Part shown: positions 1-6,261 of the stretch, in pieces | Numbering within the stretch: the stretch's first letter is position 1 | Layout of the letters: every line of letters begins with the position of its first letter | Source: Oscillibacter sp. | GTDB taxonomy: Bacteria > Bacillota > Clostridia > Oscillospirales > Oscillospiraceae | DNA length: 18,207 nucleotides | Direction: 5' to 3' | NCBI GenBank assembly: GCA_003539495.1 | Contig: DPPB01000019.1 | Span: 1 to 18,207 of the forward strand | Program-made: the position numbers and the translations under genes | The notes under the pieces: model-generated | Seen by the model: the letters and a program-made list of their open reading frames with translations, nothing else | Told to the model about the DNA's origin: nothing | The model's database searches: none

Positions 1-61
1 GATCGCGTCCGGTCAGCTTTTTCAGCGGAATATCTCCGATGCGCGGCGTGATATGCTTTTT
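1..61 (-). pseudogene. Tyrosine recombinase (integrase) remnant, core-binding-domain fragment
   Basis: On the minus strand the frame just downstream of the DegV-like gene reads KKHITPRIGDIPLKKLTGRD and runs off the window edge. This pattern (hI.PriGdipL.kLT..d) is typical of the N-terminal SAM-like core-binding domain of phage and Tn916-type tyrosine recombinases. The frame has a stop at 80-82 and no ATG, GTG or TTG between that stop and the motif. The usual N-terminal arm-binding part is therefore missing and the fragment cannot start here. It may continue to the left of the window, where a catalytic domain could survive. Only about 20 residues support the call, so it rests on pattern recognition alone. 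Confidence 0.5.
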
Positions 62-911
62 ATTGATTCTTGAAAAACGCTACCACAACAGCGCCGGGGC
101 CCGCATGGGTTCCGATCACACTTCCTACGGTCGTATAGCGAATTTCTTTCAGTTTTCCCTCCCAGATGTGACGGCTGTCTTCGATATACTTTAGCAGCAG
201 CGCGTCAGAAATTCCACTGTAGCCCAGCAGAACCGGCCTGCTGAAATCAATGCCGCCGGCCTTGTCGATCTCCTGAACGAGCAGATTGTTCCCCATTTTG
301 GAGCCGCGTGCTTTTCCCAGCAGGTGAATCTCGCCGTCAATGACGGAAAGCACGGGCTTGATATTCAGGAGCCCGCCGGCGAAGGCGGCTGTCTTGGAGA
401 TGCGTCCGCCCCGCTTGAGATATTCCAGCGTATCTACCAGCGCCACAACAACGATTTTTTTCTTCTCCGTCTCCAAAGTCTTCGCAATCTCCTTTGCGGA
501 CATTCCCCCGTCCAAAAGCCGGAACGCAAGCTCCACCAGAATGCCTGTACCCATGGCAGCGCTTGCGCCATCCACGACATAGACGTTTTCGTAATCCGCT
601 GCCGCGATCACGGCGCTTTGATATGTGCCGGAAAACTTGGACGCAAGGGTAATGACAACAGCGGCCTCCCCCGCCTGCCTCGCCCTTTCATACTCCTGCG
701 CAAAGGCGCTCGGGGTCGCCTGACTGGTGGTGGGTAGCACATCGCTTTCAATTAGCTTTTCATAAAATGTCTTATGGTCGATGGTCACTCCGTCGATGTA
801 CTCCTCCCGGCCGAAATGAACGGTGAGGGGCACCGTATATACCCGCGATTTGATCTCGGGGGTCATATCTGCGGTGGAATCAATGATAATCCTGGTCTTC
901 AATTTCGTCAT
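60..911 (-). CDS. DegV family fatty-acid-binding protein (FakB-like)
   Basis: A 283-residue protein of normal DegV length. DegV/FakB proteins bind a single fatty acid and present it to the kinase FakA, which makes acyl-phosphate for membrane lipid synthesis. Family landmarks are visible: STAD near residue 12, the TTSQ loop at 61-64, SKFSGTYQSA at 91-100 with the ligand-binding Ser at 94, KRGGRIS with Arg170, and GTHAGPG with His269 near the C-terminus. These match the carboxylate-binding Thr/Ser/Arg/His positions described for staphylococcal FakB proteins. The ATG is preceded by AAGGAG. The gene begins 5 nt after the stop of the MarR gene, so the two are almost certainly cotranscribed from the MarR promoter. 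FakA is encoded in this window at 2871-4544. Genomes usually carry several DegV paralogues, so ligand preference cannot be read from sequence. Confidence 0.9.
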   Translation of the reverse strand: MTKLKTRIIIDSTADMTPEIKSRVYTVPLTVHFGREEYIDGVTIDHKTFYEKLIESDVLPTTSQATPSAFAQEYERARQAGEAAVVITLASKFSGTYQSAVIAAADYENVYVVDGASAAMGTGILVELAFRLLDGGMSAKEIAKTLETEKKKIVVVALVDTLEYLKRGGRISKTAAFAGGLLNIKPVLSVIDGEIHLLGKARGSKMGNNLLVQEIDKAGGIDFSRPVLLGYSGISDALLLKYIEDSRHIWEGKLKEIRYTTVGSVIGTHAGPGAVVVAFFKNQ

Positions 912-916
912 GCTCC

Positions 917-1363
917 TTATTCTTCTCTGCTTTGGGCGATGGTATCCAGACTTCTGCTGATAGCTGAAAGGCTGCGGTAAAATGCTGCCCTCTCATCTTC
1001 CGTGAGAGTATAGCTGACAGTATCCAGGATCCCCCGAATCCTGTCTGCAATCCGTTTGCCGGCCTCCCGGCCCTTCTCCGTCAGCTGCAGGGGGCTTTTA
1101 TACCGCTTGGCCCCCTTGCAGGGGCGCAGAATAAACCCATTGGCCTCCAGATAGTCCAGGGCCCGGGAAATGGTCGCCTTATCCTCCTCGCAATGCTCGC
1201 ACAGCTCCGCCGAGGTCACGCCACCCATCGAATAAATGTAGTACAGGCAGGAGACATGGGCGCTTCTCAAATGATAGGCGGCCATCTCCTGATTCTTTAT
1301 CCTTCGGATATCGCGGCTGATCCGATTGATCAAAACCGTAAACATCTCAAATCGTTCCTGCAT
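917..1363 (-). CDS. MarR family winged-helix transcriptional regulator
   Basis: A 148-residue protein of typical MarR size. Helical dimerisation regions flank a winged helix-turn-helix around residues 45-100: VTSAELCEHCEEDKATISRA is the HTH, followed by LDYLEANGFI and the wing KGAKRYKSPLQLTEKG. The start codon has a clear AGGAGG site at about 1369-1374. The promoter carries two inverted repeats of the same core, which suggests direct autorepression. The next gene in the operon encodes a DegV/FakB-type fatty-acid-binding protein, so an acyl-ligand or membrane-lipid signal is a reasonable guess, as for the MarR-type regulator FabT. The operator core does not look like a FabT site. Several Cys residues (39, 55, 58, 102) would also allow redox sensing. 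The effector remains unknown. Confidence 0.88.
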   Translation of the reverse strand: MQERFEMFTVLINRISRDIRRIKNQEMAAYHLRSAHVSCLYYIYSMGGVTSAELCEHCEEDKATISRALDYLEANGFILRPCKGAKRYKSPLQLTEKGREAGKRIADRIRGILDTVSYTLTEDERAAFYRSLSAISRSLDTIAQSREE

Positions 1364-1386
1364 GGCTGCCTCCTGTCTTTATAGAT

Positions 1387-1443
1387 GTTGAAGCTTCAAC
1401 AAGCGGATTGTATCACATAGATGTTGAAATGTCAACATCTATG
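1387..1443 (-). promoter_or_regulatory. Promoter and twin operators of the MarR-DegV operon
   Basis: Reading the minus strand, -35 TTGACA (1430-1435) and -10 TACAAT (1407-1412) are 17 bp apart. A 28-bp inverted repeat with perfect 12-bp arms (CATAGATGTTGA, 1416-1427, and its complement, 1432-1443) covers the -35 and most of the spacer. A second perfect 14-bp palindrome, GTTGAAGCTTCAAC (1387-1400), lies just downstream of the -10, near the start site. Both share ATAGATGTTGAA (1381-1392 and 1417-1428) and a GTTGA-N4-TCAAC core, 36 bp apart. This is a standard layout for autorepression by a MarR dimer. Confidence 0.8.
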
Positions 1444-1511
1444 TTTGTCCCCCAGTATGAGAGATACAATAGGTATATGAGCTTTGCCGTATTCCCGCTT
1501 TACAGAAAGCT

Positions 1512-1545
1512 TCAGGGAGGCTGCGGCAAAGCACAGCCTCCCTGA
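1512..1545 (-). terminator. Strong hairpin downstream of the 98-residue gene
   Basis: TCAGGGAGGCTG (1512-1523) and CAGCCTCCCTGA (1534-1545) form a perfect 12-bp stem with a 10-nt loop. It lies between the end of the gene at 1631-1927 and the MarR promoter and is probably that gene's transcription end. The T-tract on the minus strand is poor (AGCTTTCTGT). The loop is also complementary to 1481-1489. The rest of 1444-1630 holds no convincing gene. Confidence 0.5.
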
Positions 1546-1630
1546 GAGGGATCCGGTATCAACTTATTCGGGAACTTTCACGAAGTGGCCCTATGGAATA
1601 TCCCCGATCCTTTGGTGTATTTTACGAAGC

Positions 1631-1927
1631 TTATTTCCCGGCCAGCGCCCGCTCCAGCCAGATAGCGCCCACATCCATGGCAGCGTACAGGCTATCCTTT
1701 TCGGTCTTTTTTACCACCCGGTCCCGGCTCTTGAGGTCCGGCGCAGTGAGCTGAAGCTGTACGGAGACCCGGGTAGCCACATCCATGTCCTTCTCCTTCT
1801 TGGTCTCCAAAATCTGCAGCATTACAATGTATTTATCCGCCATGCTGCCATAGTAGATCAGGTTGTCCACCCGGCGCAGCGGATGATTTCTATAAACAAG
1901 GCCCTCGCCCTTTTTTACATCAGCCAT
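1631..1927 (-). CDS. Small hypothetical protein, 98 residues
   Basis: I do not recognise this family. The protein is soluble, without a signal peptide or membrane segment, and rich in charged residues (MADVKKGEGLVYRNHPLRRV at the start). The middle has alternating hydrophobic stretches (NLIYYGSMADKYIVMLQILE and VATRVSVQLQLTAPD) that suggest beta strands. The C-terminus (DSLYAAMDVGAIWLERALAG) looks like an amphipathic helix. There are no Cys or clear catalytic motifs. The gene is supported by an AAAAGGAG site ahead of the ATG, a good upstream promoter, and a hairpin after the stop. It appears to be a single-gene unit. Confidence 0.72.
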   Translation of the reverse strand: MADVKKGEGLVYRNHPLRRVDNLIYYGSMADKYIVMLQILETKKEKDMDVATRVSVQLQLTAPDLKSRDRVVKKTEKDSLYAAMDVGAIWLERALAGK

Positions 1928-1962
1928 AGTTTAGCAACTCCTTTTCCCATAACATATTGCTT

Positions 1963-1991
1963 ATCATAACACACGGAGAATCGTCTGTCAA
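1963..1991 (-). promoter_or_regulatory. Promoter of the 98-residue gene
   Basis: Minus-strand -35 TTGACA (1986-1991) and -10 TATGAT (1963-1968) are separated by 17 bp, about 35 nt upstream of the ATG at 1927. Confidence 0.7.
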
Positions 1992-2005
1992 ATATCCATA
2001 TGGAA

Positions 2006-2035
2006 AGCCGGGCCGCGGGTTAGCGCAGCCCGGCT
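2006..2035 (-). terminator. ireB: Hairpin after ireB
   Basis: AGCCGGGC (2006-2013) pairs perfectly with GCCCGGCT (2028-2035), with a possible inner CGC/GCG pairing. On the minus strand only three T follow the stem. It sits 9 nt after the ireB stop and is a likely but weak intrinsic terminator. Confidence 0.5.
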
Positions 2036-2043
2036 CATAGCGG

Positions 2044-2298
2044 TTACAGATCCAGATAATTCTTTACCAAGGCCTGCAGCATCTCATCCCGGTCCAGCTT
2101 GCAAATCAGCGTCCGGGCGCCGTTATGGTTCGTGATGTAGGTGGGGTCCTCAGAGAGGATGTACCCCACGATCTGATTAATGGGATCATAGCCCTTTTCC
2201 TTCAGCGCATCGTACACCGCGGAGAGAATATAGCGCGTCTGCACCTCTCGGTCCTCTGACGTGTTAAATTTGCGGGTAAACTCATCCATAGAAAACAC
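2044..2298 (-). CDS. ireB: IreB family regulatory phosphoprotein
   Basis: A small protein (84 residues from the first start) of the IreB/UPF0297 family. In enterococci IreB is phosphorylated on N-terminal threonines by the PASTA Ser/Thr kinase IreK and affects cell-wall stress and cephalosporin tolerance. The conserved core is obvious: VYDALKEKGYDPINQIVGYILSEDPTYITNHNGARTLICKLDRDEM. In many Firmicutes ireB lies beside ruvX (yqgF); here it stands alone. The start is uncertain. The longest frame begins at a GTG (2296-2298), but the GGAAAGG site at 2301-2307 is only 2 nt away from it. It is better placed, at 11 nt, for the in-frame ATG at 2287-2289 (MDEFTRKFN), which would give 81 residues. Confidence 0.93.
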   Translation of the reverse strand: MFSMDEFTRKFNTSEDREVQTRYILSAVYDALKEKGYDPINQIVGYILSEDPTYITNHNGARTLICKLDRDEMLQALVKNYLDL

Positions 2299-2325
2299 CG
2301 CCTTTCCGAATTACCTATTGGATAT

Positions 2326-2354
2326 AGTATATTCTTTTTTATAGTAAAAGTAAA
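2326..2354 (-). promoter_or_regulatory. Promoter of ireB
   Basis: Minus-strand -35 TTTACT (2349-2354) and -10 TATACT (2326-2331) with a 17-bp spacer. It is divergent from the Asp23-fakA promoter at 2419-2447. Confidence 0.6.
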
Positions 2355-2418
2355 GGGGAATTATTCCACACAGCGGATTTTGGTTAAAGCTGTGCCCCGG
2401 GCTAAAAAAAAATAGGGC

Positions 2419-2447
2419 TTGTGCTTTTCCGATTTCTATATTATAAT
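2419..2447 (+). promoter_or_regulatory. Promoter of the Asp23-fakA operon
   Basis: Plus-strand TTGTGC (2419-2424), a 17-bp spacer and a consensus TATAAT (2442-2447). It lies about 50 nt upstream of the ATG at 2498, which has an AAAGGAAG site. Confidence 0.7.
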
Positions 2448-2497
2448 GAGATGCTATCATAGATGTTTATAAGCCTGCACAGAAAGGAAGTCTGTTT

Positions 2498-2848
2498 ATG
2501 GTTAAAGTCCTTACGGAACAGGGTGAGATCGGCATCAGCAACGCCGTCTTTACCACCATCACCGGCGCCGCCGCCACCAACTGCTTCGGTGTGAAGGGCA
2601 TGGCCTACCGCAGCATGACCGACGGCATCGTCCACCTGCTGCGCCCGGAGGCTATGAGCAAAGGCGTAAAGGTTATTTATAATGAAGACAACACCGTTTC
2701 CATTGAGCTGCATATCATTGTGGAAAACGGGGTGAATATCGCCACAGTCTGCCGCTCCATTATGGGAGAGGTCAAGTATGTGGTGAGCAAAAACACCGGC
2801 GTGGAGGTCCGCAGCGTAAACGTATGCGTGGACTCCATCACTATGTGA
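2498..2848 (+). CDS. Asp23/Gls24 family envelope stress response protein (YloU-like)
   Basis: A 116-residue protein of the Asp23/Gls24 family. Members are small alpha/beta proteins linked to cell-envelope stress, and Asp23 itself sits at the membrane. Family features are the N-terminal GEIGISNAVFTTITGAAATNCFGVKGM stretch and the C-terminal VSIELHIIVENGVNIATVCRSIMGEVKYVV region. The C-terminal VRSVNVCVDSI matches the usual VN(V/I).V..I ending. It has no signal peptide or membrane span. It is followed after 22 nt by fakA, the same yloU-yloV order found across Bacillota, which supports the assignment. The two share one promoter. Confidence 0.92.
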   Translation: MVKVLTEQGEIGISNAVFTTITGAAATNCFGVKGMAYRSMTDGIVHLLRPEAMSKGVKVIYNEDNTVSIELHIIVENGVNIATVCRSIMGEVKYVVSKNTGVEVRSVNVCVDSITM

Positions 2849-2870
2849 GCCGGGTAGAAGGAGAAGCTAA

Positions 2871-4544
2871 ATGACAGATAGAATCAGCGGCAGCGCATTC
2901 AAGCAGATGGTTCTTTTTGGCGCTGCCTGCATCACTCTGGAACGAGAAGCCATCAACGACCTGAACGTATTCCCCGTGCCGGACGGCGACACCGGCACCA
3001 ACATGAGTCTGACCATCCAAACCGCCGCCAACGAGCTGAAGAAAAATCAGCCCGTCACCGTGTCTGACGCCGCGTCCATCACCGCCTCCGCTCTGCTGCG
3101 AGGCGCGAGAGGAAACTCTGGCGTTATCCTCTCCCTGCTGTTTCGGGGTGTGTCCAAGTATCTCAAGGGCGATGAGGAGGCCGATGGTGTGCAGCTGGCC
3201 GGCGCTCTGAAGGAGGGCGTGGCCACCGCCTATAGCGCTGTGATGAAGCCCGCAGAGGGCACGGTGCTGACAGTCTCCCGTCTGGCCGCCGACCGGGCCG
3301 CCGAGGCCGCCGAAGAGTGCAACAGCGTGGAATATGTCCTGCAGGAGGCCATCCGCAAGGGTTTGGAGACCCTGGACGAGACCATCGAAATGAACCCGGT
3401 GCTGAAAAAGGCCGGGGTGGTGGACGCCGGCGGAAAGGGATATCTGGTAATACTGGACGGTATGCTGCGGGCCCTGCGGGGTGAGGAGATTCCGGATGTG
3501 AGCGAGGAAAAAGCCGAGAGCAAGGCCGATTTCTCCGCCCTCAGCGAGGAGGAGATCACCTTCACCTTCGACACGGTGTTCATTGTGCGCAAATGGGAAA
3601 ATACCTCCATTGAGCCCCTGCGGGCTTATCTCAGCACCATCGGCGATTGCCTGGTCATCGGCGAGGACGACGATGCCTTCAAGGTCCATGTGCACACGGA
3701 CATCCCCGGTGCGGCCCTGACCGAGGCGCAAAAATACGGCACCTTGGAGCTGGCAAAAATTGAGAATATGCGCACCCAGTATGAAGCCGTGGCCGCCGGG
3801 CGCAAGGCTCAAAGCACCGACGACCTGGACCAGGTGGAGCAGGAGCTGGAGAGCATGGAGGAGCCTGCCAACGCTCCGGCGGAGAAGCGGTACGGCTTTT
3901 TGGCCGTGTGTGCCGGGGAAGGGCTGGCTACTGCCTTCCGGGATCTGGGCGTGGACCGAATCGTGTCCGGCGGACAGACTATGAATCCCTCCACGGAGGC
4001 CATTTTGCAGGAGGTAAACCGGACGCCCAGCAAGGTGGTGTTCATCCTGCCCAACAACAAGAACATTATCATGGCCGCCCAGCAGTGCGTGGGGCTAACG
4101 GAAAAGCAGGTCATTGTGGTGCCCACGGCCACAGTGCCCCAGGGCATCACCGCCATGATGAACGCTGACCTGGAGGGGGACGATCCCCAGGCTATTGCCG
4201 ACGCCATGGCCCAGGCTGCACAGACGGTGACCACCGCCCAGGTGACCTATGCCGCCCGGAATTCCGACTTTGACGGCTTTGCCATCAACGAGGGGGACTA
4301 CCTAGCCCTGGAGGACGGGAAGCTCTTCGGCACCGACCGGAGCATTGAGCCGCTGCTTTCGAAGCTGGCGGAGGACGCCAAGGCACGGGATGCGGAGTTT
4401 GTGACCATCTTCTACGGCGAGGATGTGACGGAGGAGGACGCCCGGAAGGCTGAGGCCGTCTTTACCGATACCTGTCCCGACGCAGAGGTCAGTGTGCTGG
4501 CCGGTGGGCAGCCGGTGTACTATTACATTGTGTCCATTGAATAA
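2871..4544 (+). CDS. fakA: Fatty acid kinase catalytic subunit FakA (YloV, DAK2-domain protein)
   Basis: A 557-residue protein of the expected size. FakA phosphorylates fatty acids carried by FakB (DegV) proteins, giving acyl-phosphate for phospholipid synthesis. The N-terminal DhaL-type nucleotide-binding domain (about 8-200) contains NVFPVPDGDTGTNM, with Mg-binding Asp38 and Asp40, and GARGNSGVILS. The middle domain ends in KVHVHTDIPG (His273, His275) and KIENMRTQYE. The C-terminal FakB-interacting DegV-like domain (about 340-557) has GGQTMNPST and LPNNKNIIMAAQQ. Where characterised relatives carry YCTEF in the middle domain, this one reads FDTVF, putting Asp234 in place of a zinc-ligand Cys. 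The ATG has an AGAAGGAG site. A terminator follows at once, so the operon ends here. A FakB candidate lies at 60-911. Confidence 0.95.
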   Translation: MTDRISGSAFKQMVLFGAACITLEREAINDLNVFPVPDGDTGTNMSLTIQTAANELKKNQPVTVSDAASITASALLRGARGNSGVILSLLFRGVSKYLKGDEEADGVQLAGALKEGVATAYSAVMKPAEGTVLTVSRLAADRAAEAAEECNSVEYVLQEAIRKGLETLDETIEMNPVLKKAGVVDAGGKGYLVILDGMLRALRGEEIPDVSEEKAESKADFSALSEEEITFTFDTVFIVRKWENTSIEPLRAYLSTIGDCLVIGEDDDAFKVHVHTDIPGAALTEAQKYGTLELAKIENMRTQYEAVAAGRKAQSTDDLDQVEQELESMEEPANAPAEKRYGFLAVCAGEGLATAFRDLGVDRIVSGGQTMNPSTEAILQEVNRTPSKVVFILPNNKNIIMAAQQCVGLTEKQVIVVPTATVPQGITAMMNADLEGDDPQAIADAMAQAAQTVTTAQVTYAARNSDFDGFAINEGDYLALEDGKLFGTDRSIEPLLSKLAEDAKARDAEFVTIFYGEDVTEEDARKAEAVFTDTCPDAEVSVLAGGQPVYYYIVSIE

Positions 4545-4549
4545 GATAC

Positions 4550-4597
4550 AAAAAATGACCCCCGGCGGAGCTTTTCCACCGGGGGCCATTTTTATTT
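4550..4597 (+). terminator. Terminator of the Asp23-fakA operon
   Basis: CCCCCGGCGG (4559-4568) pairs with CCACCGGGGG (4576-4585), with one mismatch, and is followed by CCATTTTTATTT. An A-tract on the left side could let it also act on the minus strand. The interval 4598-4710 holds no gene I can support. Confidence 0.85.
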
Positions 4598-4710
4598 GGG
4601 AGACGGAGGATGTGGATTACCACGGCCAGCGTGTGCGCCGGTCTTGCAATGACAGGCTGCAAGAAAGTGTGCGCAATTGGGCGTCCGAGGCATCGGCATT
4701 TATGGAACGC

Positions 4711-4739
4711 AAAAAGCGCGGAGCTTTTCGCTCCGCGCT
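4711..4739 (-). terminator. Terminator of pfkA
   Basis: AGCGCGGAGC (4715-4724) and GCTCCGCGCT (4730-4739) form a perfect 10-bp stem with a 5-nt loop. On the minus strand it is followed by a five-T tract (4711-4715), 26 nt beyond the pfkA stop. Confidence 0.85.
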
Positions 4740-4765
4740 CTTCCCTGTTGTTTTATTTCCTGGCG

Positions 4766-5743
4766 TTACAGGCCGGTCATGGTCTCCATGACGGCCAGCT
4801 CCTCCGGGTCCAGGGTCTTTTGCATAGACAGGCCTTCGTCTATATCCAAATCCACGATACGTCCGCTCCGATAGCAGATGACGCGGCTGGTGCGGCCCTC
4901 GGCCAGAACGCGCACCGCCTCCACGCCCATGCGAGTGGCCATGACCCGGTCGTGGGCCGTGGGGCTGCCGCCCCGCTGAATATGACCCAGAATGGTGACC
5001 CGGGGATCCAGGCCCAATTCCTTTCTGATCTGCTCGCCCACAGCCATTCCGCTGGCTGCGCCCTCGGCCACCACGATCATGAAATTTGTCTTGCCGGCCA
5101 GGCGGGCCCGGCGGATCTTCTCCACCACCTGGGTGTCAAAATCATACGGCACCTCCGGCACAAGCACCGCCGTGGCGCCCACGGCCATGGCCACATACAG
5201 AGCCAGGTACCCGGCCCGACGGCCCATAACCTCCACCACGGCACAGCGCTCATGGGACTGCATAGTGTCCCGCAGGCGGTCGATACACTCCACGGCGGTA
5301 TTGGCTGCGGTATCAAAGCCGATGGTATACTCGGTGCAGACAATATCCTCATCAATGGTGCCGGGAATGCCCACCACGGCGATGCCATGCTTGCTTAGCT
5401 CCTGAGCGCCCCGGAAGGTACCGTCGCCGCCAATGGCCACGATGCCGTCCAGCCCCAGGAGCTTGCAGGTGTTCACCGCCTTTTGCTGGCCCTCCTCCGT
5501 GCGGAACTCCTCACTGCGGGCGGTATAGAGCATGGTGCCGCCGCGGTTGATGATGCGGCTGACACTGGCGTTGTCCATCGTCATGATGTCCCCGTTGATA
5601 AGGCCGCTCCAGCCCCGGCGGATCCCCACACACTCAATGCCCCGGCCCAAGGCCGCGCGGACCACGGCGCGAATACAGGCGTTCATGCCCGGAGCATCGC
5701 CGCCGCTGGTGAGGATGCCGATCCGCTTTACTTCGTTTTCCAT
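4766..5743 (-). CDS. pfkA: ATP-dependent 6-phosphofructokinase
   Basis: A 325-residue enzyme that phosphorylates fructose 6-phosphate in glycolysis. The chosen ATG (5741-5743) follows an AAGGGG site and gives the canonical start MENEVKRIGILTSGGDAPGM. The open frame extends upstream but across the promoter, so the longer version is not credible. Motifs: GGDAPGMN at 14-21, GGDGTF at 105-110, PGTIDED at 127-133 with catalytic Asp131, MGRRAGY at 173-179, and ILGHIQRGGSPTAHDR. Gly in GGDGT and Gly before TID (not Asp and Lys) indicate ATP rather than pyrophosphate as donor. The otherwise near-invariant Asn of TIDND is Glu132 here. The gene is a single unit with its own promoter and terminator. Confidence 0.96.
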   Translation of the reverse strand: MENEVKRIGILTSGGDAPGMNACIRAVVRAALGRGIECVGIRRGWSGLINGDIMTMDNASVSRIINRGGTMLYTARSEEFRTEEGQQKAVNTCKLLGLDGIVAIGGDGTFRGAQELSKHGIAVVGIPGTIDEDIVCTEYTIGFDTAANTAVECIDRLRDTMQSHERCAVVEVMGRRAGYLALYVAMAVGATAVLVPEVPYDFDTQVVEKIRRARLAGKTNFMIVVAEGAASGMAVGEQIRKELGLDPRVTILGHIQRGGSPTAHDRVMATRMGVEAVRVLAEGRTSRVICYRSGRIVDLDIDEGLSMQKTLDPEELAVMETMTGL

Positions 5744-5783
5744 ACTCACTACCCCTTTCGGAATTCTTTTCTTGGTTTTCCCG

Positions 5784-5812
5784 ATTATAGCATACATTAT
5801 GTCGGTTGTGAA
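5784..5812 (-). promoter_or_regulatory. Promoter of pfkA
   Basis: Minus-strand -35 TTCACA (5807-5812) and consensus -10 TATAAT (5784-5789) with a 17-bp spacer, about 40 nt upstream of the start codon. Its -35 is only 10 bp from the -35 of the divergent plus-strand promoter. Confidence 0.75.
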
Positions 5813-5822
5813 TCTTTTTTTA

Positions 5823-5851
5823 TTGCCGTGGCGGCAGGGGCGTGCTATACT
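5823..5851 (+). promoter_or_regulatory. Extended -10 promoter of the 86-residue gene
   Basis: TTGCCG (5823-5828), a 17-bp spacer and TATACT (5846-5851), with TG one base upstream of the -10. It faces away from the pfkA promoter and would give a leader of over 110 nt carrying the nested hairpin at 5895-5948. Confidence 0.55.
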
Positions 5852-5868
5852 TGATGATGAAAAATCTT

Positions 5869-5956
5869 TCGGTTTTTCCGCTAAAAGGGATAGAGTCTGC
5901 TGCACACATATTTTTACCGCAGAGCGGCAAGGCTCTACACCGGCAGACGAAATGGC
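5869..5956 (+). repeat. Nested-hairpin element, copy A (leader of the 86-residue gene)
   Basis: This stretch aligns along its length with 7525-7612, sharing GGTTTTTCCG, AAAAGG, CTGCTGC, CATA, CCGCAG, ACAC and GGCAG in the same order and spacing. It folds as an outer stem GTCTGC (5895-5900) / GCAGAC (5943-5948) around an inner hairpin centred on CCGCAGAGCGG (5918-5928). It ends about 10 nt before the AGGAGG site of the gene at 5974. Confidence 0.5.
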
Positions 5957-5973
5957 AGATTAGGAGGACAAGC

Positions 5974-6234
5974 ATGCATCCGTATTTTGAGGTTTTAACG
6001 CCCCGGTGGTTCAAACGGGCCTTTGTCTATACCGGCAGCATCGGGGAGTTTCGGTATCGGTTCGCCAACGACAAGGAGAACAATCTGATTCACGCCGCCG
6101 TATACACCCATTTCTGCTATGAGGCGGCCAAGGATGTACAGGAAAAGGATTTTTCCTGGGACGATGAGGGCGTGGAGCAGTTGAAGGCATGGCTGCAGGA
6201 GAAGCTGGAGGAGAATAGCAGCCCATGCCAGTGA
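5974..6234 (+). CDS. Small hypothetical protein, 86 residues
   Basis: I do not recognise the family. The ATG (5974) follows a strong TTAGGAGGAC site. The in-frame extension upstream runs through the structured leader and is not credible. The protein is soluble and rich in aromatic residues (MHPYFEVLTPRWFKRAFVYT, then GEFRYRFAND). A central INNER-type helix is not evident, but the C-terminus (DDEGVEQLKAWLQEKLEE) is a clear amphipathic acidic helix. It has one Cys in the body (HFCYEAAK) and one at the C-terminus. The gene forms its own unit with a promoter, a structured leader and a strong terminator. Confidence 0.75.
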   Translation: MHPYFEVLTPRWFKRAFVYTGSIGEFRYRFANDKENNLIHAAVYTHFCYEAAKDVQEKDFSWDDEGVEQLKAWLQEKLEENSSPCQ

Positions 6235-6261
6235 TGCAGCGCAAGAAGTATAACTGAAAAT

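Noticed and set aside
1575..1625. Short stretch on the minus strand reading RIGDIP, similar to the integrase scrap at 1-61
   Set aside because: The match covers only about 15 bases, a stop follows at once, and nothing else of a recombinase is present.
1484..1969. 161-codon plus-strand open frame
   Set aside because: It runs across the hairpin at 1512-1545 and antisense through the 98-residue gene, with no ribosome binding site and an atypical composition.
2345..2400. CACAGC/GCTGTG pairing with outer GGGG/CCCC upstream of the Asp23 gene
   Set aside because: It lies upstream of the Asp23 promoter and of the ireB -35, so it is not in either leader. The stems are short with a large loop.
5744..5905. 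N-terminal extension of the phosphofructokinase frame
   Set aside because: The extension spans the pfkA promoter and lacks a ribosome site. The family start fits the ATG at 5743.
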